Source: Gammaproteobacteria bacterium (GTDB lineage Bacteria > Pseudomonadota > Gammaproteobacteria > Xanthomonadales > Wenzhouxiangellaceae). From it: a DNA stretch of 33,348 nucleotides. A model generated the notes under the pieces. It was given only the letters and a program-made list of their open reading frames with translations, made no database searches and had not been told where the DNA came from. The position numbers and the translations under genes were made by a program. This document shows positions 17,576 through 26,400 of this stretch, in pieces (within the stretch, counting starts at the first letter, position 1; every line of letters begins with the position of its first letter). The stretch is from assembly GCA_021772955.1 (NCBI GenBank), contig JAJFKZ010000028.1, positions 1 through 33,348 on the forward strand. Reading direction: 5' to 3'.

Positions 17576-17883
17576 TGGACATTGCCGCATTGGAAAAACT
17601 GCTAGGCAGCGACCGCGACACGGCCATGCTGCGGCTGACGCTGGCCAGCAGTTATCATCAGCAACAAGACTCAATAAACGCCATCAAACATGCGCAAAAT
17701 GCCTTGCAGCTGGATCCCGATTACACCGCGGCCTGGAAACTGCTGGGCCAGCTGCATGCCGAATCCGGCGACACCAAAGCTGCCAGCCACGCCTGGGAGC
17801 AGGGCATCCAGGCCAGTGTCCGACGCGGGGATGTGCAAACCGGCAAAATGTTGCAGGTGTTTTTACGGCGACTGCAAAAATAA
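17575..17883 (+). CDS. Small TPR-repeat protein
   Basis: A 102-residue protein starting MDIAALEKLLGSDRD at the ATG overlapping the trkH stop by one base; GGAGGG lies 5 bases upstream. Two or so tetratricopeptide-like repeats are visible: ASSYHQQQDSINAIKHAQNA with LQLDPDYTAAW, then LLGQLHAESGDTKAASHAWEQG. Such repeats mediate protein-protein contact. No signal peptide is seen. The overlap with trkH suggests coupled translation, but the partner is unknown. A longer reading frame beginning at 17314 inside trkH is not supported. Confidence 0.8.
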   Translation: MDIAALEKLLGSDRDTAMLRLTLASSYHQQQDSINAIKHAQNALQLDPDYTAAWKLLGQLHAESGDTKAASHAWEQGIQASVRRGDVQTGKMLQVFLRRLQK

Positions 17884-17901
17884 TCGCCCGCAGTAGCATC
17901 A

Positions 17902-18762
17902 TCAAGTAGTAGCCTGGCGATAGCGGTTGTAGGACCACTGATACTGGGCCAGATCCAGCGCCGCAATCGCCTCGATGCCCTGATTCATGGCGCGTAGCGC
18001 GAGCGCATCCTCAGCAGCGTACAGCTGGGCCGGTGCGGCCTGCACATGCAGGGCAAAATGGGTTCGATCTGGTAACCTTCGACAACCGACAAACACCACA
18101 CTAGCGCCGGTTTTTCGCGCCAGTCGCAGCAATAATGTCATGCTGAGTGCCGGGCGGCCAAACAACATCGCTACTTGTCCTGCCTGCGCTGGCGGTGTCT
18201 GGTCCGGCAAAATGCCAGCGTAACCACCGCGTTGCAACAAGCGTATCATCGCGGCGATGCCGCGGCGATTGGCGGGCAGCACCTGAGCGCCCGCTCGCGC
18301 GCGATAGCCACTGATCATCTGCTCGACGCGCTGCTCAGACAGCGGCTTGTACAGCAATGCCGTATCCGCTAAATGCTGCGCCAGATACAGACTGGCCAGC
18401 TCCCAGGAACCAAAGTGCGGCACCGCGACAATCACACCATGGCCTGGCTTAGCCGCATCTATCAGCTGGTCCCAGCCGTGTACCTCGGTGATCAGCTGCA
18501 GCAGTTTCGGCAGCGGCCAGTACCACAGTGCACCGAGTTCCAGCAGGCCATCCGCGCGATACTGCAGATGTCGCTGCACTAGCTGCCGGTGGCTTGCCTG
18601 ATCCAGACCCAGGCACCTGCGGATGTTGTCGTCGGCGCGAACTCGACGCCGATTGGGTAGCCGCACCAGGCACTGCGTCAGCGCATCGGCGATCAACTTG
18701 CTCTGCCACATCGGCAGGCTCGCAAGCAACCGTCCCAGCAGCATGAGCAAGGCAGGTTTCAT
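17902..18762 (-). CDS. LpxL/HtrB-like lipid A acyltransferase family protein
   Basis: A 286-residue membrane-associated acyltransferase of the lysophospholipid/lipid A (LpxL, LpxM) superfamily. The catalytic H-x4-E motif is His116-Glu121 in PHFGSWELA. Later family features include RRGIAAMIRLLQRGGYAGILPDQ and FGRPALSMTLLLRLARKTGA. An N-terminal hydrophobic helix (about 4-18) would anchor it to the inner membrane. Members transfer a secondary acyl chain from acyl-ACP to a lipid A precursor, but related proteins acylate other lipids, so I give no symbol. It is convergent with the TPR gene, with 18 bp between stops, and divergent from dtd. Confidence 0.85.
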   Translation of the reverse strand: MKPALLMLLGRLLASLPMWQSKLIADALTQCLVRLPNRRRVRADDNIRRCLGLDQASHRQLVQRHLQYRADGLLELGALWYWPLPKLLQLITEVHGWDQLIDAAKPGHGVIVAVPHFGSWELASLYLAQHLADTALLYKPLSEQRVEQMISGYRARAGAQVLPANRRGIAAMIRLLQRGGYAGILPDQTPPAQAGQVAMLFGRPALSMTLLLRLARKTGASVVFVGCRRLPDRTHFALHVQAAPAQLYAAEDALALRAMNQGIEAIAALDLAQYQWSYNRYRQATT

Positions 18763-18875
18763 GACCGAGGCAGTCGCCCGGACAGAGCTTGGGCAGGGTC
18801 GTTTGTGCTTAACTCAGGCATGCTGTAGAGTCTGCTGCTGATGTCTGTTGGCATGACTATGAATGCGGTTTACCC

Positions 18876-19322
18876 ATGATCTTGTTATTGCAAAGAGTGA
18901 CCAGTGCTGCGGTTACTGTAGATGATAACTGTATTGCCGAGATAGGTGTCGGCATACTCGCCTTGTGTGGCTTCGAGCGTGATGACGATGAGGCCATTTG
19001 CGCACGAATGGCTGAGCGACTGCTGCGCTATCGCTTGTTCAGCGACAGCCACGACAAGATGAACCTGAGCCTGCTGGATGTGCAGGGCGAGTTGTTGTTG
19101 GTACCACAGTTTACGCTGGCGGCGGACACGCGCAACGGCAATCGCGCCAGCTTTTCTGGTGCTGCCGCCCCGGCCGTGGGCGCTGCATTGTTCGAGCATT
19201 TTTCGAGCTTGCTGAAAAGTCGCTATCAGCGCGTGCTGACCGGACGGTTTGGTGCCAACATGCAGGTGGCGTTGGTCAACGATGGGCCGGTCACCTTCTG
19301 GTTGCAGCTACGCAATTATTAA
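18876..19322 (+). CDS. dtd: D-aminoacyl-tRNA deacylase
   Basis: A 148-residue chirality-checking enzyme that hydrolyses D-amino acids (and glycine mischarged on tRNA-Ala) from tRNA. Start MILLLQRVTSAAVTVDD, the block QFTLAADTRNGNRASF (78-93) and the C-terminal NDGPVTFWLQ (135-144, with the cross-subunit Gly-Pro at 137-138) are diagnostic. The residue before QFTL is Pro77, where most homologues known to me have serine (SQFTL). It is a lone plus-strand gene; a row of hairpins begins immediately after its stop. Confidence 0.95.
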   Translation: MILLLQRVTSAAVTVDDNCIAEIGVGILALCGFERDDDEAICARMAERLLRYRLFSDSHDKMNLSLLDVQGELLLVPQFTLAADTRNGNRASFSGAAAPAVGAALFEHFSSLLKSRYQRVLTGRFGANMQVALVNDGPVTFWLQLRNY

Positions 19323-19326
19323 ACTG

Positions 19327-19354
19327 GCAACGAAATACCTATGGTATTCGTTGC
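19327..19354. terminator. Hairpin directly after dtd
   Basis: GCAACGAAATACC at 19327-19339 pairs with GGTATTCGTTGC at 19343-19354, with one bulged A. It starts 4 bp after the dtd stop. No long T-run follows, so termination is plausible but not proven. Confidence 0.45.
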
Positions 19355-19356
19355 AC

Positions 19357-19385
19357 GCCGTTTGCGGCGCATGTCCGCAAACGGC
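19357..19385. repeat. Second hairpin of the dtd-downstream cluster
   Basis: GCCGTTTGCGG pairs perfectly over 11 bp with CCGCAAACGGC across a 7-base loop. Confidence 0.75.
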
Positions 19386-19418
19386 TTCGCTACGCGGCCC
19401 CGGACCTTCGGCCCGGGC

Positions 19419-19453
19419 ATTAACCCGGCAATCTGTTCGATTGCCGGGTTAAT
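19419..19453. repeat. Perfect 14-bp stem of the hairpin cluster
   Basis: ATTAACCCGGCAAT at 19419-19432 and ATTGCCGGGTTAAT at 19440-19453 are perfect inverted repeats around a 7-base loop. A GC-rich imperfect palindrome containing GCCCGGGC lies just before it (about 19396-19418). Confidence 0.8.
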
Positions 19454-19467
19454 AGCTCAATCATTGC

Positions 19468-19737
19468 CTAGTGGGCCATGCGGTTAATTAGGTAACACTC
19501 AGCCGCCGCACAAGCATCGGGGGCAAGGCGCGCGAGCGAAGGCGTCCTTGCCGGGCCGTCGAGCGAGCGGAACGCAGCCCACGGCGCTTGTGCGGCGGCC
19601 CTCCGGGAGCCACTGTGCCGGCGCGACTCGGCGTTGCGCTGCTTGGCAAGGGAGCGGCCATTCCCTGCAAAACGCGCCTTGATTCGCACCGGCACAGCGG
19701 CTCTGAGCGTTACTTAATTAACCGCATGGCCCACTAG
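19468..19737. mobile_element. 270-bp MITE-like element with long terminal inverted repeats
   Basis: Both ends carry CTAGTGGGCCATGCGGTTAA in inverted orientation. The first 23 bases match exactly and 33 of 35 match overall, continuing through GTAAC and CTCAG. Inside is a second inverted pair, CCGCCGCACAAGC against GCTTGTGCGGCGG. There is no coding content. It shares the terminal CTAGTGGGC with the element at 13236-13402. It fills the gap between the dtd hairpins and the DUF4124 gene. CTAG at both ends fits insertion at TA within CTAG, as for IS630-type transposases (inference). Confidence 0.85.
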
Positions 19738-19771
19738 CGTTGCCCAATGCTGATCTTTGAGTCGTTATTGA

Positions 19772-20290
19772 TCAGTTGTTATTGAACTTTTGTGACCACT
19801 GCTTCATAAAGAAGGTTCTTGATTCCGTGGTGGCGATGATCTCACCGTTTCTACTGATCAACTCAGCTCTGAACGTGTGGGTACCGCGATCAATTTGCTG
19901 CAAGCGTGTTGCCGACGTGCTGATCGTCGCTACATGCTCGTCATCAATGTACAACTGGATTTTCATGCCGGGCGTCATTGCTGGCGTGATCTCCAGCTGT
20001 ACCGACAGATCATTGCCGGTCCCCCAGAAGGTTGCTTCACTTTCCGGACTCAAGATGGCAATTTCAGTAGGTGCCGTGGCCTGCTGATTCGGATCATCCA
20101 TCGGCGCGGGCTGGGCCTTGACGATCTTGACCACATTGCTTTCCTGCAGCACGATCGGCACAGCGTCCTTGCTGGGTGGCTGATCACTGAACACCACGTT
20201 GCCGTTTTCATCGACCGACTTGTAGATTTTGTGCTGCGCCTGCACAGCGGTCAGCAACAGCAGCAGTGCCAGAGCAATGCTATATTTCAT
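19772..20290 (-). CDS. DUF4124 domain-containing exported protein
   Basis: A 172-residue protein with a clear signal peptide, MKYSIALALLLLLTAVQAQ, cleaved probably after AQA. A short DUF4124 domain follows directly (HKIYKSVDENGNVVFSDQPP). The rest (about 65-172) resembles an Ig-like beta domain (IAILSPESEATFWGTG and GTHTFRAELISRNGEII). A gene of this type commonly follows or neighbours glnA in gammaproteobacteria. Its role is unknown. I chose the ATG at 20290 because it gives the signal peptide; the longer frame to 20380 would put 30 unsupported residues before it. It is about 150 bp downstream of glnA on the same strand. Confidence 0.85.
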   Translation of the reverse strand: MKYSIALALLLLLTAVQAQHKIYKSVDENGNVVFSDQPPSKDAVPIVLQESNVVKIVKAQPAPMDDPNQQATAPTEIAILSPESEATFWGTGNDLSVQLEITPAMTPGMKIQLYIDDEHVATISTSATRLQQIDRGTHTFRAELISRNGEIIATTESRTFFMKQWSQKFNNN

Positions 20291-20439
20291 GCCGATGCCC
20301 ACGCAGTTGACCGAACCGTTGCCGAAGCTGCTGTATGGCTTTGGGACTAGCCTACGATCCTTGCAGGATTCATCTGTCATGGTGCTGCCGCCAAATAGTT
20401 GAAAACATTAAAGTTAAGACCGAACATGCCAACAATGAT

Positions 20440-21849
20440 TCAGATCGAATAATACATGTCGAACTCCAGTGGATGGGTGGTCATGCGCATGCGCAGCACA
20501 TCCTGGGTTTTCAACTGAATGTAACCGTCAATCAAATCGTCGCTGAACACGTCGCCCGCCTTGAGAAACTCGCGATCCTCATCCAGCGCTCGCAGTGCCT
20601 GCTCCAGGCTGCCCGCCACGGTAGGCAGGTTCTTTTCCTCTTCCGGCGGCAGATCATACAGGTCCTTGTCCATCGGCTCACCCGGATGAATCTTGTTGGC
20701 AATGCCATCCAGACCGGCCATCAGCATGGCCGCAAACATCAGATACGGGCTGCCAGCAGCATCGCCGAAACGGATTTCAATACGACGCCCCTTGGGGTTG
20801 CTGACCCAGGGTATGCGGCAGGAAGCAGAACGATTGCGAGCTGAATAAGCCAGCGCGACCGGCGCCTCAAAGCCTTTCACCAGTCGTTTGTAGCTGTTCG
20901 TGGTGGAATTGGCGAAGGCATTGATCGCATGCGCATGCTTGAAGATCCCACCGATGTAGTACAAGGCGGTATCGGACAGGCCACCATAACCGTCGCCAGC
21001 AAACAGGTTCTTGCCATTTTTGGACAGTGATTGATGCACATGCATGCCGCTGCCGTTGTCACCCACCACCGGTTTGGGCATAAATGTGGCGGTATGGCCG
21101 AATTGATGCGCCGTATTGCGCACCACGTATTTGAACATCGTCATTTCGTCGGCCTTGCGCGTGAGCGAATTGAAACGGGTGCCGATCTCACACTGTCCGG
21201 CGGTTCCCACTTCGTGATGATGGACTTCCACGCCGACGCCAATGTCCTCGAGAATACGACACATGGTACCGCGCAAGTCAGCCAGTGAATCCACCGGTGA
21301 CACCGGGAAATAGCCACCTTTGACTCCAGGCCTGTGACCGCTGTTGCCCTCCTCGTATTCCTTGTCAGAACTCCAGGCCGCCTCCAGTGACTCGATCGCA
21401 TACATGCAACCCTGCATCGCGACCTTCCAGCGCACCGAGTCAAAGATGAAGAATTCCGGTTCCGGGCCGAAGTACGCAGCATCGGCGACACCTGTGGCCT
21501 GTAACCAGGCTTCCGCACGCTTGGCCACCGAACGTGGGCAGCGATTGTAGGCTTCCATGTTGTTGGGTTCCAGCACATCGCATCGCAACACCAGGGTAGT
21601 GTGCTCAGAGAACGGATCCAGGTAGTTGGAATCGGTATCCGGCATCAGCACCATGTCGGATTCACTGATGCCTTTCCAGCCAGCAATGGAAGATCCATCA
21701 AACATCTTGCCATCATTGATGAAGTCTGCATCGACCTCGCTGATGGGTACGGTCAGGTGATGCTCCTTGCCCAGGGTATCGGCAAAGCGAAGATCAACAA
21801 ACACCACTTCTTCGGTTTTGATCCTGTCCAGGATGGCTTCGGCGGACAT
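20440..21849 (-). CDS. glnA: Glutamine synthetase, type I
   Basis: A 469-residue GSI-beta subunit, the length of the E. coli enzyme, making glutamine from glutamate, ammonia and ATP as a dodecamer. Visible signatures: the latch-loop region [29 protein letters not shown] with metal-binding acids, [21 protein letters not shown], and the adenylylation site Tyr in [11 protein letters not shown]. The end, [11 protein letters not shown], is canonical. AGGAG stands 5 bases before the ATG. It begins only 27 bp after prpD, leaving no room for the usual NtrC-dependent promoter between them; any promoter of its own would have to lie inside prpD. Confidence 0.98.
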   Translation of the reverse strand: MSAEAILDRIKTEEVVFVDLRFADTLGKEHHLTVPISEVDADFINDGKMFDGSSIAGWKGISESDMVLMPDTDSNYLDPFSEHTTLVLRCDVLEPNNMEAYNRCPRSVAKRAEAWLQATGVADAAYFGPEPEFFIFDSVRWKVAMQGCMYAIESLEAAWSSDKEYEEGNSGHRPGVKGGYFPVSPVDSLADLRGTMCRILEDIGVGVEVHHHEVGTAGQCEIGTRFNSLTRKADEMTMFKYVVRNTAHQFGHTATFMPKPVVGDNGSGMHVHQSLSKNGKNLFAGDGYGGLSDTALYYIGGIFKHAHAINAFANSTTNSYKRLVKGFEAPVALAYSARNRSASCRIPWVSNPKGRRIEIRFGDAAGSPYLMFAAMLMAGLDGIANKIHPGEPMDKDLYDLPPEEEKNLPTVAGSLEQALRALDEDREFLKAGDVFSDDLIDGYIQLKTQDVLRMRMTTHPLEFDMYYSI

Positions 21850-21876
21850 GTTGACTCCTGCTGTTCTGATTAGAAG

Positions 21877-23325
21877 TTAAAAAGAAAACTGGCTCATGAA
21901 TTCATCCACTGGCAACGTGTCCAGGGCTTCCGGTTGCTCCAACATGGCAATAATACGCTGTGCCTGGCGTTGCGGATAGTGCTGGTTGATGGCGTGCATG
22001 AATTTGCTGTGTAACACTTTGATTCCCTCATCACGTCGGCGCTTGTGTCCGATCGGGTAATCTATGGCAACTCTTTCGCTGCTGCTGCCGTCAGCATAAA
22101 AGATTTGTATGGCGTTGCCAATGGCACGCTTGTCAGCATCAAAATAGTCTTTAGTAAATTGCGGGTTTTCAGCTACCTGCATCAATTCTCGCAGTTGATC
22201 AATGCGCGGATCAGCGGCTTGTGCATCGGCATAACTGTCGGCCGTCAGCTGACCAAAAAGCAACGGTACGGCGACCATGTACTGTATGCAGTGGTCGCGG
22301 TCGGCATAGTTATCCAGCGGCCCGGTCTTGTTGATGATGCGATTACCAGCCTCCTGGGTTTCGATGATGATGCGCTGAATAGAGTCGATTTTGTCCTTCA
22401 CCTGTGGATGCAGCTGCAGAGCACATTCCACCGCGGTCTGGGCATGAAACTCGGCCGGAAACGACAGTTTGAACAAGATGTTTTCCATCACATAGCTGTC
22501 CAACTTGCGCTGCAGGGTCAGTGGCTTACCAACAAACAATACGTCTTGGAAGCCCCAGGTTTTTGCACTCAATGCAGACGGATAGCCCATCTCGCCATCC
22601 AGGGCCAGCAGCGCCAGAGTCACCGCCCGACGGCAGGCATCGCCTGCGGCCCAGCTTTTGCGCGAGCCGGTGTTGGGCGCGTGGCGGTAGGTGCGCAGCG
22701 CACCACCGTCGATCCAGGCATTGGAGATTGCATTGATGACATCATCTCGACTGCCACCGAGCATGTGTGTGATCACCGCAGTTGAGGCCACCCGCACCAG
22801 CAACACGTGATCCAGACCAACCCGGTTGAAGCTGTTGTCCAGCGCCAGAATGCCCTGAATTTCATGCGCCTTGATCGCTGCAGTAAAAACCTGACGCATG
22901 GTCAGCGGTGGCTCACCTGTACGGCGACGCTTGCGGCTCAGGTAGTCAGCCACGGCCAATATTGAGCCCAGATTGTCGGATGGATGCCCCCACTCGGCTG
23001 CCAGCCAGGTGTCATTGAAATCCAGATAACGAATCAGTACACCAATGTTGAACGCGCCTTGCACCGGATCCAGCCGGTATGAAGTTCCCGGCACTCTGCA
23101 GCCCTGCGGCAGATCACCACCTTCCACCAGCGGTCCCAGTAATTTGACACACTCGGGAAACCGCATCGCCAGAGCGGCACAGGCAAGACTGTCCAGCACA
23201 CAGTAGCGTGCGGTAGAGTAAGCCAGCTCACTGTCGATGGTGTGGTTACAGGTGTAGTCGGCGATTTGCTGCAGGATATCGTCGATCGGTTGCCGCTGTG
23301 CAGCGTTAATGTCTATTACTGTCAT
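21877..23325 (-). CDS. prpD: 2-methylcitrate dehydratase (MmgE/PrpD family)
   Basis: A 482-residue enzyme (E. coli PrpD has 483) that dehydrates 2-methylcitrate in propionyl-CoA breakdown. Strong family blocks are visible: LDFNDTWLAAEWGHPSDNLG, KAHEIQGILALDNSFNRVGL, RTYRHAPNTGSRKSWAAGDA, TAKTWGFQDV and the late DRDHCIQYMVAVPLLFG. This is the iron-sulfur-independent type. I chose the ATG at 23325 because it gives the family length. The frame stays open to 23400, but that extra stretch runs into the upstream terminator. prpD is separated from prpC and prpB by a TonB-dependent receptor gene. Confidence 0.96.
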   Translation of the reverse strand: MTVIDINAAQRQPIDDILQQIADYTCNHTIDSELAYSTARYCVLDSLACAALAMRFPECVKLLGPLVEGGDLPQGCRVPGTSYRLDPVQGAFNIGVLIRYLDFNDTWLAAEWGHPSDNLGSILAVADYLSRKRRRTGEPPLTMRQVFTAAIKAHEIQGILALDNSFNRVGLDHVLLVRVASTAVITHMLGGSRDDVINAISNAWIDGGALRTYRHAPNTGSRKSWAAGDACRRAVTLALLALDGEMGYPSALSAKTWGFQDVLFVGKPLTLQRKLDSYVMENILFKLSFPAEFHAQTAVECALQLHPQVKDKIDSIQRIIIETQEAGNRIINKTGPLDNYADRDHCIQYMVAVPLLFGQLTADSYADAQAADPRIDQLRELMQVAENPQFTKDYFDADKRAIGNAIQIFYADGSSSERVAIDYPIGHKRRRDEGIKVLHSKFMHAINQHYPQRQAQRIIAMLEQPEALDTLPVDEFMSQFSF

Positions 23326-23360
23326 GATCTCGCTATGTTGGATTGCCTGAATAATCCGCC

Positions 23361-23369
23361 ATTTTATCA
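23361..23369 (-). promoter_or_regulatory. prpD: Possible extended -10 promoter for prpD
   Basis: On the minus strand TGATAAAAT (TG-N-TAAAAT, extended -10 type) lies 36 bp before the prpD ATG and downstream of the receptor-gene terminator. It would allow prpD, and perhaps glnA, to be transcribed separately. No good -35 is visible. Confidence 0.35.
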
Positions 23370-23400
23370 TGCCATCGCGTTGCACTTGAGCTTCACGCAT

Positions 23401-23430
23401 AAAAAAGCCGGCCGCATGATGCGGCCGGCT
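23401..23430 (-). terminator. Rho-independent terminator of the TonB receptor gene
   Basis: On the minus strand AGCCGGCCGC, a 5-base loop and GCGGCCGGCT (23406-23430) form a perfect 10-bp GC-rich stem, followed by a run of six T. It lies 30 bp after the receptor stop codon. Confidence 0.9.
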
Positions 23431-23459
23431 GAATGGGCTAAGCGAGTTTACTTATGTGA

Positions 23460-26400
23460 TCAGAAGCGGTAGCGGACACCCAGCTGAGCCGCCCAACGTG
23501 ACTGACCCGGAATATTATCCACCTGGCGGATGGCATTGTCACGATTATCGCCCGGGGTAAAGTTGAACAGCGGCAGACCGGTGTCCTGATCGATGCCTTC
23601 AAAATTCACCACTTCGGCGACAAATTCGAACGGTACTTCGTTGATCAGGCCCCAGTCGGAATCGATCAGATTGAGGAAGTTCTCAACCGAGAAGAACGCT
23701 TCCAGCATGCCGAAACGACCGATGTCGATCTGCTGGATAAAGTTGATGTCCAGTGTTTCCACAGTCGGGCTGCGATCACTGTTGCGGCCAACCACACCGC
23801 CCTGGGCTGCTGCCAGCACCGAGTTGTCAGCAACCAGCTGGAAGAAGGCCGCTTCGCCAACCGGATCGGCATTGCCATCGCGATCAACAAAGATCGCCTC
23901 ACCCGGATTCGGCACAAACAGCAGATCGTTGTCGGAGATATCGTCGCCATTGGCGTCATTGTCAAACACCCAAGAGAACGGACGACCGGAACGATGTTCA
24001 AAGAACAGGCTGACGATGGTGTTGCCAAAGCCAAAGAAATCCTTGGTGTAATCCAGGCGGAAGGTCCAGCGATTCTTGATTTCGTAGTTGGCGCTGGCGC
24101 TGATATCTTCGTTTGGATTGAATACGGCGCGGTTGTTCCAGTTGGAGATTGCACGGCTGGAGGTGCCTGAGTTCACATCATCGGCATCGGTACGTGAATA
24201 AGCTGCCACGGCACCAAGTCTGCCGAACGCACCGGACCAGCTGTTACGTAATGAAGCAGACAGGTTGGTGCGCGTACCGCGACTGGTGTTGCGCAGCAAC
24301 AACACGTCGTTGAAATCAGGGTCAGCGTTGGCCCGGTCACCAGATGCGGTGTTGATGTCTTCGAAGAACACATCGCGGCCATCCGGCAACTGTCCGGTCG
24401 GTGCGCCGAGATTCAGGTGTGAATAGGCAATGCCATCCTTGACCCAGGATTGATCCAGCTCTACCGAGAACGTGCTGCCAGCAAGGAAGTCCAGCTGAAT
24501 ATCCACGCCGAAGTTGGCCTTGAGCTCTGTGGGTGGCTTGAAGTTGTCTTCCGTAGCATCGACGTCCTGGGCACCACCGGGCACGGCACCGATGTTGAAA
24601 TTCTGCAGCGCCTGTGGATCTGCATTGATGAAGAAGTTTGGATCCAGATCCAGACATCCTGTGTTGCCTGCATCATTACTGTTACCACACTCGAAGACAC
24701 GGATGGTGTCACCGGTATTGGTGAACGAGTTGGATACCCACACACCCGGTTGACGGCCACGGAAAACACCGAGGCTACCACGGAACTGGGTCTGCAGATC
24801 CCAATTCGGCTGCCAGTTGAAACCGATACGCGGCTGCACGATGGTGCTGTCCAGCGTACCGGTATTGGGGAAGCCGAAGCTGTCAGTAAACAGCTGGTTG
24901 AAGGTAGGCGTGTCATCCGAACTGATGCCTTCGACACGGAAGCCATACACAAAGCTGAAATTGTCGGTGATTTTCCAGGTGTCCTGGGCAAAGAAACCGA
25001 GAATGCTGAAGTCCCAGATGGTACGCGCATCGTCGATGTTGCCACTGGCGGGCAGGCGTAATTCAAAATCTACACCCGTGTTGCCATTAAGAAAGTCTTC
25101 AATGCTTGCAAATTGAAAGTTGCCCAGTGCACCGAACAGGAAGGTGTTGTCATTTTCTTCACGGGTCCAGTCGACGCCGAAATCGATGGCGTGATCGCCG
25201 GTGAAGTAAGAGCCTTTCCAGAACACACTCTGGGTATCCACCTGCAGTGCATTGGCCTGACGGAACAGTTCGGTGCCAAAAAGTACGTCACCGCCGTTGG
25301 CTGTTTCCACCGAAACCTGTGGCGATATGGTCGGCACTACGAATGCGGTTTCGTAGTCGGTGTAGATGGCGCGAAACTCGCTGGAAAAATTCGGGGCCCA
25401 GTCGCTGAACAGTTGCAGCGTGTAGGAATCGAACTTGCGGTCTTCGTTGAAGAAGTTCGAGCTCAGGCGCGCGTCGTTGAATGACCCCAAGTCGGAGTCA
25501 TTACCCCGGCTGCGTGAATAACGGAAGCTGGCACGCTGGCCTTCGGCGATGTTCCAGTCCAGCTTACCCATCCAGCGCTCGTCCTGCAGGCCAACGGATG
25601 ACAACGGTGCCAGTGGATCGAAACCAAAGCCCTGTGCGCCATTGATCACGGTCAACAGATCATCGATACTGACCTGACTGCCGCCACCGTTGACCAGGCC
25701 TTCCAGGTTACCCGGCAGGCCATCGGGAGTATTGGAGAACAAGGCACCTTCAAAGTCGAATTTTTCGTAGCCGACGAAGAAAAACAGCTTGTCTTTGATG
25801 ATCGGGCCGCTGATCTGGCCACCGAAGATCTTTTCTTCAAAATCTGATGCGCGGCTACCATCCAGCTTGCCGGTCAGGCCTTCATCACGGTAGTAGAACT
25901 GGCCTTGGGCCTGGTATTCATTGGTGCCGGACTTGGTCACCGCATTGATGAAACCGGCGGTGGAGTTGGTCTGGCTGACATCCACTGGCGACACTTGCAC
26001 CACCAGCTGTTCCAACCAGTCGATAGAAATTGGCTGACCGGTTGAAGGCTGGCCGTTGGCATTGAGACCGAAGTTGTCGTTGGTAGAAACACCATCGATA
26101 AGCAGGTTGTTGAAGCGGGTATTGGCACCGCCTATGGAAATTTCCTGCCGATCCTTGTCCTGCGAGGTCACGCGCGGATCGAAGCGGGCAAAGTCATTGA
26201 TGGATCGGGATACAGAGGCGTAGCTTTCCAGCTCGAAGCGTTCGATCGTGGTGCCGTTACCAATCTTGTCTGGGTCAAATACCGGGTTGATCGGGCCACC
26301 AACCACTTGCAGCGCATCCAGTTCGGCGGAGCCTGAGGTCAATTCAAACTTCAGTGATACCGGCTGCCCCAACTGGGTGGAGACGTCTTCCAGCACTTCG

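Noticed and set aside
19488-19695. Two minus-strand frames of 60-75 aa inside the 270-bp palindromic element
   Set aside because: Arg/Ala-rich frames from GC-rich inverted repeats, with no transposase motif; the element is too small to be autonomous.
21850-21876. Sigma-54/NtrC promoter expected before glnA
   Set aside because: The 27-bp spacer and the adjoining end of prpD show no TGGCAC-N5-TTGC pair on the minus strand.
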